Shown here: piece after piece, positions 1 to 8,726 of the stretch
Layout: every line of letters begins with the position of its first letter
How positions within the stretch are numbered: the first letter of the stretch is position 1
Source: Flammeovirga pectinis
Lineage (GTDB): Bacteria > Bacteroidota > Bacteroidia > Cytophagales > Flammeovirgaceae
Direction of reading: 5' to 3'
NCBI RefSeq assembly: GCF_003970675.1
Contig: NZ_CP034562.1
Coordinates: forward strand, 1,612,001-1,676,000
Length of the DNA: 64,000 nucleotides
The notes under the pieces: model-generated
Databases searched by the model: none
What the model was told of the DNA's origin: nothing
What the model saw: only the letters and a program-made list of their open reading frames with translations
Made by a program: the position numbers and the translations under genes

Positions 1-963
1 TGGGAAATTGGTTTAGATATGGGCTTCTTCAATAACCGTTTAGGATTTGAAGCTGCTTATTATGAGAAATCTACTTATGATCAAATTGTACCTGCTGACA
101 TTTCTGCAGCTTCTGGATATAGGTATTCTTATATCAATGCAGGTCAGATTGATAACAATGGTTTTGAATTGATGATTTTTGCTACTCCTGTTCAAACAGA
201 AGCAGTGACTTGGGATATTTCATTAAACTTTGCAAAAAACAAAAACAAAGTAGTGGAATTAGCAGAAGGTGTTGATTCATTTGTTTTAGGTGAATACTGG
301 GGTTTAACTACAGAAGCTCGTCCTGGTGAAGAACTTGGTACTTTCTATGGTTATGCTTACCAGAGAGACGAACAAGGTAACGTAATGGTAGATGATAACG
401 GTTATGCAATGAAAACTGATGAGAAACAAAAGTTAGGTTCTATCAACCCAGATTGGAGAGGTGGTATCCGTAACTCGGTAACTTATAAAGGGTTCACATT
501 ATCTGCATTAATTGATATTTCTAAAGGTGGTGATATTTTCTCTGTAACAAACATGTTTGGTGAATATGCAGGTGTATTAGATGTAACTGCTGTTAACCGT
601 GAAGCTGGTAGAGTTACAAATGGTGTTGGTGTAGACGGTACTCCAAATAACATTGTAGTACCAACTCAAGATTACTACCAATCATTATATGGTATTCATG
701 AAGAATACATCTATGATGCTACTTATGTAAAATTAGCAGAATTGTCTCTTGCGTATAACATCCCTTCTACTTTTACCAAAAAGTATGGAATCCAAGGAAT
801 GAGTGTTGCATTTGTAGGTAATAACTTATGGATGATTCATAGTAATGCTCCAAACATTGATCCTCAAGCTGGTTTTGGTACTGGTTTAGATGGTCAAGGA
901 TTCGAATTCGGTCAATTACCATCGCCTAGAAGCTTTGGATTTGATATCAAAATGAGATTCTAA
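1..963 (+). CDS. SusC/RagA-type TonB-dependent outer-membrane porin, C-terminal part
   Basis: The reading frame is open from base 1, so the gene starts upstream of the window; 320 codons of a protein normally about 1000 residues long are present. This is the C-terminal beta-barrel: it contains typical SusC signatures such as GSINPDWRGG (about residue 147), the TYKGFTLSALIDISKGGDIFS strand region (split here by a gap in my reading: YKGFTLSAL, then DISKGGDIF), YDATYVKLAELSLAYNIP, VAFVGNNLW and NIDPQ, and it ends in an aromatic residue (MRF), as outer-membrane barrel proteins do. SusC proteins import glycans or peptides across the outer membrane using TonB energy, with a SusD lipoprotein as lid. 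The SusD gene follows 83 bp downstream on the same strand. The substrate cannot be told from this fragment. Confidence 0.93.
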   Translation, partial: WEIGLDMGFFNNRLGFEAAYYEKSTYDQIVPADISAASGYRYSYINAGQIDNNGFELMIFATPVQTEAVTWDISLNFAKNKNKVVELAEGVDSFVLGEYWGLTTEARPGEELGTFYGYAYQRDEQGNVMVDDNGYAMKTDEKQKLGSINPDWRGGIRNSVTYKGFTLSALIDISKGGDIFSVTNMFGEYAGVLDVTAVNREAGRVTNGVGVDGTPNNIVVPTQDYYQSLYGIHEEYIYDATYVKLAELSLAYNIPSTFTKKYGIQGMSVAFVGNNLWMIHSNAPNIDPQAGFGTGLDGQGFEFGQLPSPRSFGFDIKMRF

Positions 964-1046
964 GAGTGTTATCACTCATCAGATATAAATAGTTAAATGG
1001 TGTTGGAGAGGAGCAATCTTCTCCAACAAGAAAAACTGAAGGAATA

Positions 1047-2780
1047 ATGAAAAAATCAATAATATATATAGCATTAATCATCATGGCTTTTGGAACAACA
1101 TCTTGTTTCAAAAACTTTGAAGATATGCAAGTAAACCCTAACTACCCAACAGATGTAGATCCGGGTAGTTTATTTGCCAACGCAACATTCTCTAGAATTG
1201 GTGGTATTTATGGTGTTCAAGCAGAAGACTTTAATTTAACTGGTGCAGGTTTATGGGCACAACAGTTTGCTAAAATTCAATATATCGATGAAGATTGGTA
1301 CGAATACAGATCTAATGTAGTGGACGGCTACTGGAAGTACATGTATTCTGGTTCTTCATCAAATGGTTCTGGTTCATTATACGAATTAGAATTAGCCTTA
1401 AAAAAGACGCAAGATTTGAAAGAAGCGTTAATGGCTGAAGCTAATCGTGATGAAAAAGCAATTGCAGATGCAGAGGCAATGGAAGGTGCTATGTTAGTAG
1501 TTCGTTCTTATTTATTCTCGGTAATGACAGATGTTTGGGGTGATATTCCTTATTCTGAAGCATTGAAAACCGTTGCTTTAGGTTATGAGTCTACAATTAC
1601 TCAACCTAAATATGATGCACAAAAAGACATTTATACTGATTTGTTTAACCGTTTATCAGAAGCAAACGAGTTATTATCACACGGTGGTAATGTAGACACG
1701 CAAGCGGATATGATTTATGGTGGTGACACTCAGAAATGGCAAAAATTTGCGAACTCTTTAGCAGCTAGATTATATATCCATATTTCTAAGGTAGATCAAG
1801 CAACAGCTCAAAGTGGTTTAGAATTGATTTTTGCAAACCCAGCTAAATACCCTGTATTTACTTCTATTGAAGATGATGCAATGTTAACTTATGCGGGTAC
1901 GCAACCTTATGAGCACCCATTCTTTGAAAACTACGTACGTGATGCACGTGATGATCATGCAATGTCTTATACTATGGTAAACATGATGAAAGACCGTAAA
2001 GATGCACGTATGTATATCTATGCAACGCCAACACCTGCTTCGATTGCATTATTTGATTCAACTGGAAATACAGCTGATATCTCTTATACAGGAATTGAAA
2101 ACGGAGTACCTAAAAGCGAAAGTTTCCAATTGTCAGCAATTTCTAGAGTAGGGGTAATGTACAGAGTTACTCCAAATGGTGTTTCTCATATCATGTCTTA
2201 CTCAGAATTAGAGTTTATCAAAGCAGAGGCAGCAGCAATCTTAGGTGTTAGTGCTGCAGGAGATGCTAAAGTAGCTTACGAAAATGGTATTCATGCTTCT
2301 TTCGAAAGACAATATCGCTTAGCAGATCAATACGGTATTAAAACTGCCGCTTTTGCAGATCAAACAGGTGCGGTTACTTTCTCAGAAAGTGTTGTAACTG
2401 AAGAAGATGGTACTGCTATTGAAATTTCTTTAGCGAATATGGAATCACATTACAGCAGAACATTAGCTACTGCTGATGTTGCTTGGGATGCTTCTAAAGC
2501 AGCTCAGTTAATTGCAGAACAAAAGTTTATTTCAATCTTTACAAACGGACCTGAGGCATTTACTGAAGTACGTCGTACTAACTTCCCTCAGTTAACTTTT
2601 GTAAGAGGAGGTACTCAATATAAAGGTTTAGGTTTACCATTACGTTTCCCGTATGCTATTTCAGAGCAAACAACTAACGGTGCAAACTGGTCGCAAGCAG
2701 CAACAGGAATCACTAATACAATGTATGGTGTGAAAGTTTGGTGGAATACTAAAACGTTTGATAATTACGTAGAATTATAA
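1047..2780 (+). CDS. SusD/RagB-type nutrient-binding outer-membrane lipoprotein
   Basis: The 577-residue product begins with a lipoprotein signal peptide (hydrophobic IIYIALIIMAF, lipobox TTSC, lipidated Cys about residue 20). The order of features fits the SusD/RagB superfamily: a DPGSLFANA segment near the N-terminus, SYLFSVMTDVWGDIPYSEAL (about residues 154-173), a DLFNRLSEAN helix, WQKFANSLAARLYIHIS, and SYSELEFIKAEAAA, the last two being TPR-like helices. The protein sits on the outer face of the outer membrane and caps the SusC porin encoded just upstream, with which it is presumably co-transcribed. It resembles the SusD-like_2 subgroup more than starch SusD, so the ligand may be a peptide or another glycan; I cannot assign it. 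Two hairpins follow the stop codon. Confidence 0.93.
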   Translation: MKKSIIYIALIIMAFGTTSCFKNFEDMQVNPNYPTDVDPGSLFANATFSRIGGIYGVQAEDFNLTGAGLWAQQFAKIQYIDEDWYEYRSNVVDGYWKYMYSGSSSNGSGSLYELELALKKTQDLKEALMAEANRDEKAIADAEAMEGAMLVVRSYLFSVMTDVWGDIPYSEALKTVALGYESTITQPKYDAQKDIYTDLFNRLSEANELLSHGGNVDTQADMIYGGDTQKWQKFANSLAARLYIHISKVDQATAQSGLELIFANPAKYPVFTSIEDDAMLTYAGTQPYEHPFFENYVRDARDDHAMSYTMVNMMKDRKDARMYIYATPTPASIALFDSTGNTADISYTGIENGVPKSESFQLSAISRVGVMYRVTPNGVSHIMSYSELEFIKAEAAAILGVSAAGDAKVAYENGIHASFERQYRLADQYGIKTAAFADQTGAVTFSESVVTEEDGTAIEISLANMESHYSRTLATADVAWDASKAAQLIAEQKFISIFTNGPEAFTEVRRTNFPQLTFVRGGTQYKGLGLPLRFPYAISEQTTNGANWSQAATGITNTMYGVKVWWNTKTFDNYVEL

Positions 2781-2795
2781 TCTACAGAACTATCA

Positions 2796-2856
2796 AATAG
2801 TAATCTTTTTAAGATTACTATTAAGGTCACTCAATTTATTTTGGGTGACCTTTTTC
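2796..2856 (+). terminator. Double hairpin terminator after susCD
   Basis: Two consecutive inverted repeats follow the SusD stop codon. The first has a perfect 12-bp stem (2796-2807 with 2811-2822, 3-nt loop). The second pairs 2823-2834 with 2841-2852 (one G:T pair) and is followed by a T-rich run at 2850-2856, as in a rho-independent terminator. Confidence 0.8.
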
Positions 2857-2975
2857 TATATTGTTATTCTTGAATAATAAGCAGGTGATTTTTTTCTGAA
2901 AACTTGGGTAGTAGTAATACCACTTTCAAAATAGAATATCTTACGATCCCATCTCATTACTTCTAAATGATTGCC

Positions 2976-3090
2976 TTCTTCATTTATTCCATTGATGTAA
3001 AAACGAAGCCAAAAAATCTAGGCTGTGAATGCAAAAGCTAAATTTGATTCCTTCAGCCTACATGATTTTAAACTCGCTAAGGCTCAAACT
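2976..3090 (+). repeat. Dispersed repeat family A, copy 1
   Basis: This noncoding stretch shares several long blocks (for example AAACGAAGC, TCTAGGCT/GCTAGGCT, CAAAAGCTAAATTT, AAACTCGCT and GCTCAAAC, in the same order) with 53395-53505 and 54365-54432, where the copies flank a toxin-antitoxin pair. The rest of the 526-bp gap between susD and the branching enzyme holds terminators and repeat B; no gene is visible. Confidence 0.7.
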
Positions 3091-3162
3091 TAACGGCTTC
3101 ATCCATAAAATTATTAACGCTTTTCCCTTCGATGCAACAAAGGGAATAGTCATTGCTACCAA

Positions 3163-3233
3163 ATGAAATTCTACCAATGGGTAGGTTAATAAAGAAAGGC
3201 TAAAACTTCTTATTTTAATTGTACAACTGCTTA
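3163..3233 (+). repeat. Dispersed repeat family B, copy 1
   Basis: This 71-bp segment aligns without gaps to the reverse complement of 11553-11623, with about 61 of 71 positions identical by hand count. The best-conserved end carries TTAATTGTACAACTGCTTA. Both copies are intergenic. Confidence 0.7.
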
Positions 3234-3241
3234 ATGAACAT

Positions 3242-3276
3242 TAAAAAAGGCATATTACTATTTAGTAATATGCCTA
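3242..3276 (-). terminator. Terminator of the branching enzyme gene
   Basis: A perfect 13-bp inverted repeat (3248-3260 with 3263-3275) is followed on the reverse strand by a run of six T. It lies about 30 bp past the stop codon of the reverse-strand gene ending at 3307. A second small palindrome (3284-3298) lies between the two. Confidence 0.75.
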
Positions 3277-3306
3277 ATTTGTTACTCAATGATTGAGTGT
3301 ATAAAA

Positions 3307-5334
3307 TTATTTCTTCTTCTTAAATACTAACGCAGAACGGTTAGTATTATAAATCGAAATGTTATTGTCTTCATCAGTAAAATACTCATCAGCTACATCA
3401 ACACGATCAAAACCACCAAAGTTTTCATCATCAGATGATAAAACGATTTCATATGTACCCGCTTCCTTCACATTAAATTTATAATTAGGAAGAGAATGGT
3501 TAGGGTGGAAGTTAAATACGAATATTAACTCACCTTTTTTGAAACAGATCGTTTTATTATCACTATCCATGTTTAATAAATCGACAGGCGTACCCTCGTC
3601 TAAAATATCAAACTTACGTACAAGATGAATCATTGCACGGTCAAAATTATTTAGTTTTTGATAGCGTAAGAATCCATTTTCTACAAGCGACCATTGACGT
3701 CTTGCATATTTGAAGCTCCAATCGTTTCCTTCACGAGGGAAATCAATCCACTCTGGATGACCGAACTCGTTACCCATAAAGTTTAAGTAACCTTCGCCAC
3801 CAAGAACACAAGTTAAGAAACGAATAATTTTATGCATTGCAATACCACGGTCAACAACCAAGTTATTACTATCATTATTCATTTCTGTATACATTTCTGC
3901 ATTCATTAGCCACATGGCAACAGTCTTATCACCAACCAATGCTTGGTCATGTGATTCTGAGTAGGCAATTGCTTTTTCGTGTGCTCTACGGTTAAGCATA
4001 ACACTCCAAAGATCCCAGATGTTCCAATCTTCGTCTTGTTGTTCTTCCAATAATTTCACCCAGAAATCTGGAATACCCATACTTAAACGGTAATCGAAAC
4101 CAACGCCACCACCTGCAACATCACGACTTAAACCAGGCATACCCGAAACATCTTCTGCAATAGAAAGAACATCAGGCTTAATTTCATGAGCAATGTCGTT
4201 TGCAAGTTGTAAATAACGTACAGCATCTACGTCAACACCCATGTTAAAGTAATCGTCATAACTACCAAAACCAGCATGTCCATGATGATGATACATCATA
4301 GAAGTTACACCGTCAAAACGGAAACCATCAAAATGGAATTCTTCTAACCAATATCTTACGTTAGACGCAAGGAATTGAATAACTTCCCACTTACTATAAT
4401 CAAATATTTTTGAGTCCCAATCTGGATGATCACCTTGTTCTCCAGCATGGAAATATTGGTATACTGTACCATCAAACTCATTAATACCTTCGTTATGGTT
4501 TTTCACTGCATGAGAGTGAACGATATCCATAATTACAGCAATGCCCATTGAGTGAGCAGTTTTAATAAGTTTTTTTAATTCTTCAGGCGTTCCAAATTTA
4601 GAAGTAGCCGCAAAGAAATTACTTACATGGTACCCAAAAGAGCCATAATAAGGATGTTCTTGCACAGCCATTAATTGAATACAATTGTATCCTAAATCTT
4701 TAACACGAGGAAGTACATTATCAATAAATTCTTGATACGTACCCATTTTCTCCTCTTCCTGAGACATCCCTACGTGTGCCTCATAAATTAATGGAGACTT
4801 GATAGAAGAAGTGACAAATTCATCTCCTTTCCAATCGAAGTTAGTTTCTTCAGAAAACCATAATTGCCCTTTAAAGTTAGGAGAATTAGGTTCTTGCATT
4901 ACTCTAGTAATATATGCTGGTATACGGTCTTGATCTCCAGCTTGAGATAAGACACGTACTTTTACATAACTACCATGAATAAAAGTATCTTTATACTCGT
5001 CTTTAGGAAGGAAAATTTCCCATACACCGTTCCATTCATTAGAACCCTCAATTCTTTTTAAAGGATGAGCGTCTCTATTCCAATCATTGAAATCACCAAT
5101 TAAAAACAAAGCATGCGCAGCAGGTGCCCACTCACGGTACCACCAGCCATTGTTTGTTTCATCAAAATTAAATCCTAAGAATTTATGTGCACCAGCAAAT
5201 TCATAAATACTTCCATACTTATCAGATAAGTCATTTTTAAGTTGGGAATAGGAATTAATTCTTGCGTTGATTTGGTCGGTTTGTGGCTCTAACCACGGGT
5301 CATCCTTTACTAATTCAGGTAATTTTTTACTCAT
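3307..5334 (-). CDS. glgB: 1,4-alpha-glucan branching enzyme (GH13, eukaryote-like type)
   Basis: The 675-residue enzyme cuts alpha-1,4-glucan chains and re-attaches them through alpha-1,6 bonds in glycogen synthesis. An N-terminal CBM48-like beta-sandwich (WWYREWAPAAHALFLIGDFN, about residues 63-82) precedes a GH13 barrel. The catalytic triad is visible: nucleophile Asp341 in GFRFDGVT, acid/base Glu394 in IAEDVSG and Asp463 in SESHDQ, together with DIVHSH (about 270). Length and motif wording (YSESHDQALVGDKT, MYHHHG) match the GH13_8 eukaryote-like branching enzymes, common in Bacteroidota, rather than the roughly 730-residue E. coli type. The start ATG at 5334 gives a full N-terminus. It is a single-gene unit with its own terminator, facing away from rpe. 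No other glycogen genes are in the window. Confidence 0.95.
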   Translation of the reverse strand: MSKKLPELVKDDPWLEPQTDQINARINSYSQLKNDLSDKYGSIYEFAGAHKFLGFNFDETNNGWWYREWAPAAHALFLIGDFNDWNRDAHPLKRIEGSNEWNGVWEIFLPKDEYKDTFIHGSYVKVRVLSQAGDQDRIPAYITRVMQEPNSPNFKGQLWFSEETNFDWKGDEFVTSSIKSPLIYEAHVGMSQEEEKMGTYQEFIDNVLPRVKDLGYNCIQLMAVQEHPYYGSFGYHVSNFFAATSKFGTPEELKKLIKTAHSMGIAVIMDIVHSHAVKNHNEGINEFDGTVYQYFHAGEQGDHPDWDSKIFDYSKWEVIQFLASNVRYWLEEFHFDGFRFDGVTSMMYHHHGHAGFGSYDDYFNMGVDVDAVRYLQLANDIAHEIKPDVLSIAEDVSGMPGLSRDVAGGGVGFDYRLSMGIPDFWVKLLEEQQDEDWNIWDLWSVMLNRRAHEKAIAYSESHDQALVGDKTVAMWLMNAEMYTEMNNDSNNLVVDRGIAMHKIIRFLTCVLGGEGYLNFMGNEFGHPEWIDFPREGNDWSFKYARRQWSLVENGFLRYQKLNNFDRAMIHLVRKFDILDEGTPVDLLNMDSDNKTICFKKGELIFVFNFHPNHSLPNYKFNVKEAGTYEIVLSSDDENFGGFDRVDVADEYFTDEDNNISIYNTNRSALVFKKKK

Positions 5335-5802
5335 TGTATTATTTATATAGAAAATAAATATATAATAGGGACGAAAACACTAACATAAATAAGTTTTTCT
5401 TAATAAACATTTAAGTGTAGGTTGTACGTGTAGGAATTTTTCAGTGTAATATTAGAAAAGTGATAAATAATGCAGTCTTTTAAGAAATGTTATCTATCAA
5501 TAATCTAACTTTTTATAAAAAAAAGAGAAAATATATTTCGTGGTTAAGTAGTTGATAGCTAACAATTAAATTTCAATTATCTTGTTTTTTGAAGAATATT
5601 TATCATTATAATTTTTGTATGGTAGATGGCGTTGGGTCTTTTTGTAATACAATTTTCGATTTTTAAAAAAACTAACAATAATTCAACCTTCTAAATAAGG
5701 GTTTTCTATAGTGATTTTTTAATGATAAAAATGCCTGAAGACTAAATAGGAGAATAAGAAATGGAAACAACCATAAACTTTTCTATAATTCTTAGCAATT
5801 CT
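5335..5802. other. Noncoding region between divergent glgB and rpe
   Basis: This AT-rich 470-bp stretch has no credible ORF, and I see no repeat shared with the rest of the window. It must contain the glgB promoter, but no good TAnnTTTG element was found on the reverse strand. The rpe promoter and leader hairpin lie immediately to the right. Confidence 0.5.
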
Positions 5803-5833
5803 ATTCCTAAAAAATAATTTTCTGTTAAATTTG
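5803..5833 (+). promoter_or_regulatory. Candidate promoter of rpe
   Basis: A perfect Bacteroidota -7 element TAAATTTG (5826-5833) lies 19 bp after ATTC (5803-5806), a near match to the TTTC/TTTG -33 element. Transcription would start near 5840, at the base of the hairpin described next. Confidence 0.5.
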
Positions 5834-5838
5834 AGCGA

Positions 5839-5881
5839 TTTTCAATATTGACAATATGTGTGTCAATAATAAAATTGAAAA
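5839..5881 (+). promoter_or_regulatory. 5' leader hairpin of rpe
   Basis: An inverted repeat TATTGACA / TGTCAATA (5846-5853 with 5861-5868, 7-nt loop) is extended across a 6-nt bulge by TTTTCAA / TTGAAAA (5839-5845 with 5875-5881). It would form the very 5' end of the rpe transcript, about 30 nt before the start codon. It may protect the mRNA or regulate its translation; the function is unknown. Confidence 0.45.
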
Positions 5882-5911
5882 TAAATTATTTAAAAGAGTT
5901 TCTTCCGAGAC

Positions 5912-6559
5912 ATGAAAACAATAATCGCACCCTCAGTTTTAGCAGCTGATTTTGCTAACCTGCAAAGAGACGCTGAACTTATTAATGAAAGCAAGGCAGA
6001 TTGGTTCCACATTGATATTATGGACGGTATGTTTGTACCGAATATCTCTTTTGGTCTTCCGGTTTGTGCAGCAATTAAAAGGCACGCAAAAAAGCCAATG
6101 GATGTACACTTAATGATCGAACAGCCAGATCGTTATTTGGAGGCTTTTAAAAATGCGGGTGCAGACATGATCTCTGTTCATGCAGAAGCTTGTCCTCACT
6201 TACATAGGTCTATTCAGAATATCAAAGAGTTAGGTTTAAAAGCAGGTGTTGCCTTAAATCCTCATACCTCTTTAGATTGTCTTGAGTATTTATTAAATGA
6301 TATTGACTATGTATGTTTAATGTCGGTAAACCCAGGATTTGGTGGTCAGAAATTTATTCCTTCTACTTATCAAAAAGTAAGGGATTTAAAAGCAATGATC
6401 GACAAAGCAGGTGCTGATGTTTTAATACAGATTGATGGTGGTGTTGACGCATCTAATGCAGAAAAACTTGCTGAAGCTGGAGCTACTGTTCTTGTTGCAG
6501 GTAGTTATGTTTTTGGTGCTGAAGATCCAAAAGCAGCGATCGAAAAAATTAAATTCTAA
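5912..6559 (+). CDS. rpe: Ribulose-phosphate 3-epimerase
   Basis: The 215-residue cytosolic enzyme interconverts D-ribulose 5-phosphate and D-xylulose 5-phosphate in the pentose phosphate pathway. It is a single TIM barrel of usual length. The metal-binding and catalytic residues are visible: His33 and Asp35 in FHIDIMDG, His66 in DVHLM, and Asp175 in IQIDGGVD; the phosphate-binding MSVNPGFGGQKF loop (about 137-148) is also intact. The ATG start gives the canonical IAPSVLAADFANL opening. It stands alone, with a candidate promoter and leader hairpin upstream. Confidence 0.97.
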   Translation: MKTIIAPSVLAADFANLQRDAELINESKADWFHIDIMDGMFVPNISFGLPVCAAIKRHAKKPMDVHLMIEQPDRYLEAFKNAGADMISVHAEACPHLHRSIQNIKELGLKAGVALNPHTSLDCLEYLLNDIDYVCLMSVNPGFGGQKFIPSTYQKVRDLKAMIDKAGADVLIQIDGGVDASNAEKLAEAGATVLVAGSYVFGAEDPKAAIEKIKF

Positions 6560-6684
6560 TCTTGAATTAATTTTTCTTCTAAGTACTCCTCAAAGATAAC
6601 ATGAATTAGTGTTATATAATTTTGTCTTAGTACTTACATAGATTTAATGCTCACTTTTGAGTGTTTCTTTATAGGAAAGTCCTT

Positions 6685-6734
6685 AAATTACAGCAAAGAG
6701 ATTGGCAATTAGACCATGTTCTTTGCTGTAATTT
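6685..6734 (+). promoter_or_regulatory. Strong hairpin with U-rich tail just before the aspartate kinase gene
   Basis: A perfect 15-bp stem (6685-6699 with 6720-6734, 20-nt loop) is followed by TATTTTACT, resembling an intrinsic terminator. It ends 24 bp before the aspartate kinase start codon. That leaves no room for a full promoter downstream, so if lysC is transcribed from upstream the hairpin lies in its leader. A TAATTTTG -7-like element lies at 6617-6624. It may be an attenuator, or the rpe terminator with read-through. Confidence 0.5.
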
Positions 6735-6758
6735 TATTTTACTCAGAACCAGTTAATA

Positions 6759-8018
6759 ATGCAGGTATTTAAATTTGGTGGGGCTTCTGTTAAAGATGCA
6801 GAAGCTGTTCGAAATGTGAAAAATATTATTAAGGATTTTTCAGATCAGAAAGAGTTAGTTGTTGTGGTATCTGCAATGGGTAAGACAACCAACTTAATGG
6901 AGAAAATAGTTGTCGACTTTTTAAAGGGTGAAGACCCTAAGAAACATTTAGAAGAACTAAAAAGATTTCATACTGTTATTGCAAAAGACCTTTTTGATAA
7001 TGAGAAGGCAACTATCTTTACTCAAATAGAAAAATTAGTCTACGATTTAGAAATTAGACTGTCTTTAAGAGTAACATCTGAAGATGAATTGTATGATCAA
7101 GTAGTATGTTATGGAGAGCTACTTTCTACACATATCATCTCAGCCTATCTTAATCAAGAAAAAATTGATACTCATTTCTTAGATGCCCGTATTTACATTC
7201 AAACCGACGATAATTTTAGAGAAGGTAATGTAGATTGGAACTGGACGGGTAGGTTAATAAACTCAGACGTAAAAGAACTAATACAAAATAATGTTGTAGT
7301 AACTCAAGGTTTTATAGGGGGGACAATTAATAATAAAACAACAACTTTAGGCAGGGAAGGATCTGATTTTACAGCTGCAATTTTTGGTTACTGCTTAGAT
7401 GCTGAGAAAGTAAGCATTTGGAAAGATGTACCCGGCATAATGAGTAGCGACCCAAGAAGAGTAGAAGAGGTGTCGTTATTCAAAAAATTACCGTATAAAT
7501 ATGCCGCAGAGTTAACTTATTATGGTGCTTCTGTAATTCATCCTAAAACAATTAGACCTCTGGCTTTAAAAAATATTCCTCTTTATGTCAATTCTTTTAT
7601 CAACCCTTCTGATGAGGGTACAGTGATAGGAGATTTTGAAGAATATCCGTCTAAATCATCCATTATTTTTAAAACGAACCAAGCAATTATTCGTTTTGCC
7701 GAAAAAGACTTTTTAAATGTAAGTAAAGGTGATTTAGGACTTGTTTTTAGTGCGTTATCTCGCTTAAATATCAAAATTAATTTGATGAAAAATAGTGCCT
7801 TGTCTTTATCAATTTGTACCAATAATGATGTGGCAAAAATTGAAAAGGTAAAAAAACTATTTGATGATAAATTCAAAATAGAAGTGATTGATGATTTGGA
7901 ATTAATCACTATAAAAAATCATAGAGAAGAAACCATAAAAGAAGTAGGTATTGATTTAACAAAGGTATATATGAGGCAAATTTCTTTAGATACGTACCAA
8001 TTAGTAATCAAAAACTAA
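6759..8018 (+). CDS. lysC: Aspartate kinase
   Basis: The 419-residue enzyme phosphorylates L-aspartate, the first step to lysine, threonine, methionine and diaminopimelate. The N-terminal amino-acid kinase domain (about 1-290) opens with FKFGGASVKDAEAV and contains VVVVSAMGKTTNLM, TQGFIGG, TTLGREGSDFTAA, KDVPGIMSSDPR and YYGASVIHPKTI, all family signatures. The C-terminal part (about 300-419) looks like paired ACT-type regulatory folds, where lysine or threonine would inhibit. No homoserine dehydrogenase domain is fused. The ATG start fits the family exactly. A strong hairpin lies directly upstream. Confidence 0.95.
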   Translation: MQVFKFGGASVKDAEAVRNVKNIIKDFSDQKELVVVVSAMGKTTNLMEKIVVDFLKGEDPKKHLEELKRFHTVIAKDLFDNEKATIFTQIEKLVYDLEIRLSLRVTSEDELYDQVVCYGELLSTHIISAYLNQEKIDTHFLDARIYIQTDDNFREGNVDWNWTGRLINSDVKELIQNNVVVTQGFIGGTINNKTTTLGREGSDFTAAIFGYCLDAEKVSIWKDVPGIMSSDPRRVEEVSLFKKLPYKYAAELTYYGASVIHPKTIRPLALKNIPLYVNSFINPSDEGTVIGDFEEYPSKSSIIFKTNQAIIRFAEKDFLNVSKGDLGLVFSALSRLNIKINLMKNSALSLSICTNNDVAKIEKVKKLFDDKFKIEVIDDLELITIKNHREETIKEVGIDLTKVYMRQISLDTYQLVIKN

Positions 8019-8230
8019 ATTCAAAAAGGTATAAACTTGAGAGGTATTGATTGAAGTACTCCAAGATATTTATAATTTATTCTTAACAACATTGATGATA
8101 ACACGAGAAGAGTAAATTCACCTTTTAAAATTCAATGTCAATACTTATATTTATTGTTCAAAAATAGCGGGAAAAGCTACTGTAATTAGAATCAGACAAT
8201 TAACCCGAGGATTCCTCGATAATTTAAAAT

Positions 8231-8650
8231 ATGGATACAACAGCAATCGACAAAGCACTTATTTCTATTATTGAAAAAAGAATTCAGTTAAATGGATTAA
8301 CATACGAAGACGAGTCTTATGATGATATCGAAGATGAATTACACGAGCTTGAAGATGATTTTATTGACGAGCACGGTGAGGCACTTGAAGATATTATTGG
8401 CGATGTACACGAAGAATTTTCTGTAGACACAGATGTACTTTCACCATTAAGCTACATTGCACAAGAATATGTAAAAATTGGTGACAATGAGTTGGGAGCA
8501 CAGTTTGATGCAAACCATGCTCAAGGTGTACCAGTAGAGGTAGATGATTTAGAAAAGAAACCTACGCGTTTAGTGATTATTCCTAATCCATTAAGAATAA
8601 TATTAAACTTAGATAGTAAGAATAGAAAGATTGTTTGGCAACAAAAATAA
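8231..8650 (+). CDS. Acidic conserved-looking protein of unknown function
   Basis: I do not recognise this 139-residue protein. It has no signal peptide or membrane segment and is strongly acidic in its first half (runs such as YDDIEDELHELEDDF, about 25-40, probably helical). The second half is more mixed, with a hydrophobic RLVIIPNPLRIIL stretch (about 113-125) that reads like beta-strands. The sequence has coherent codon use and its own terminator, so it is very probably expressed. A short palindrome CGAGGATTCCTCG (8206-8218) lies just before the start codon and could affect translation. Confidence 0.75.
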   Translation: MDTTAIDKALISIIEKRIQLNGLTYEDESYDDIEDELHELEDDFIDEHGEALEDIIGDVHEEFSVDTDVLSPLSYIAQEYVKIGDNELGAQFDANHAQGVPVEVDDLEKKPTRLVIIPNPLRIILNLDSKNRKIVWQQK

Positions 8651-8661
8651 TCTATCGATAC

Positions 8662-8704
8662 AAAAAAAAGAGGTTAAACTAACAACAGTTTAACCTCTTT
8701 TTTT
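8662..8704. terminator. Bidirectional terminator between convergent genes
   Basis: An A-run followed by a 12-bp stem (AGAGGTTAAACT pairing with AGTTTAACCTCT), a short loop and a T-run works in both directions. It serves the unknown forward gene ending at 8650 and mgsA, which ends at 8727 on the reverse strand. Confidence 0.9.
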
Positions 8705-8726
8705 GGCTTAAAACTTTTAAACCTAA

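Noticed and set aside
7583-7909. 108-codon frame antisense to aspartate kinase
   Set aside because: It is a shadow of the conserved ACT region with no family motif and no start signal.
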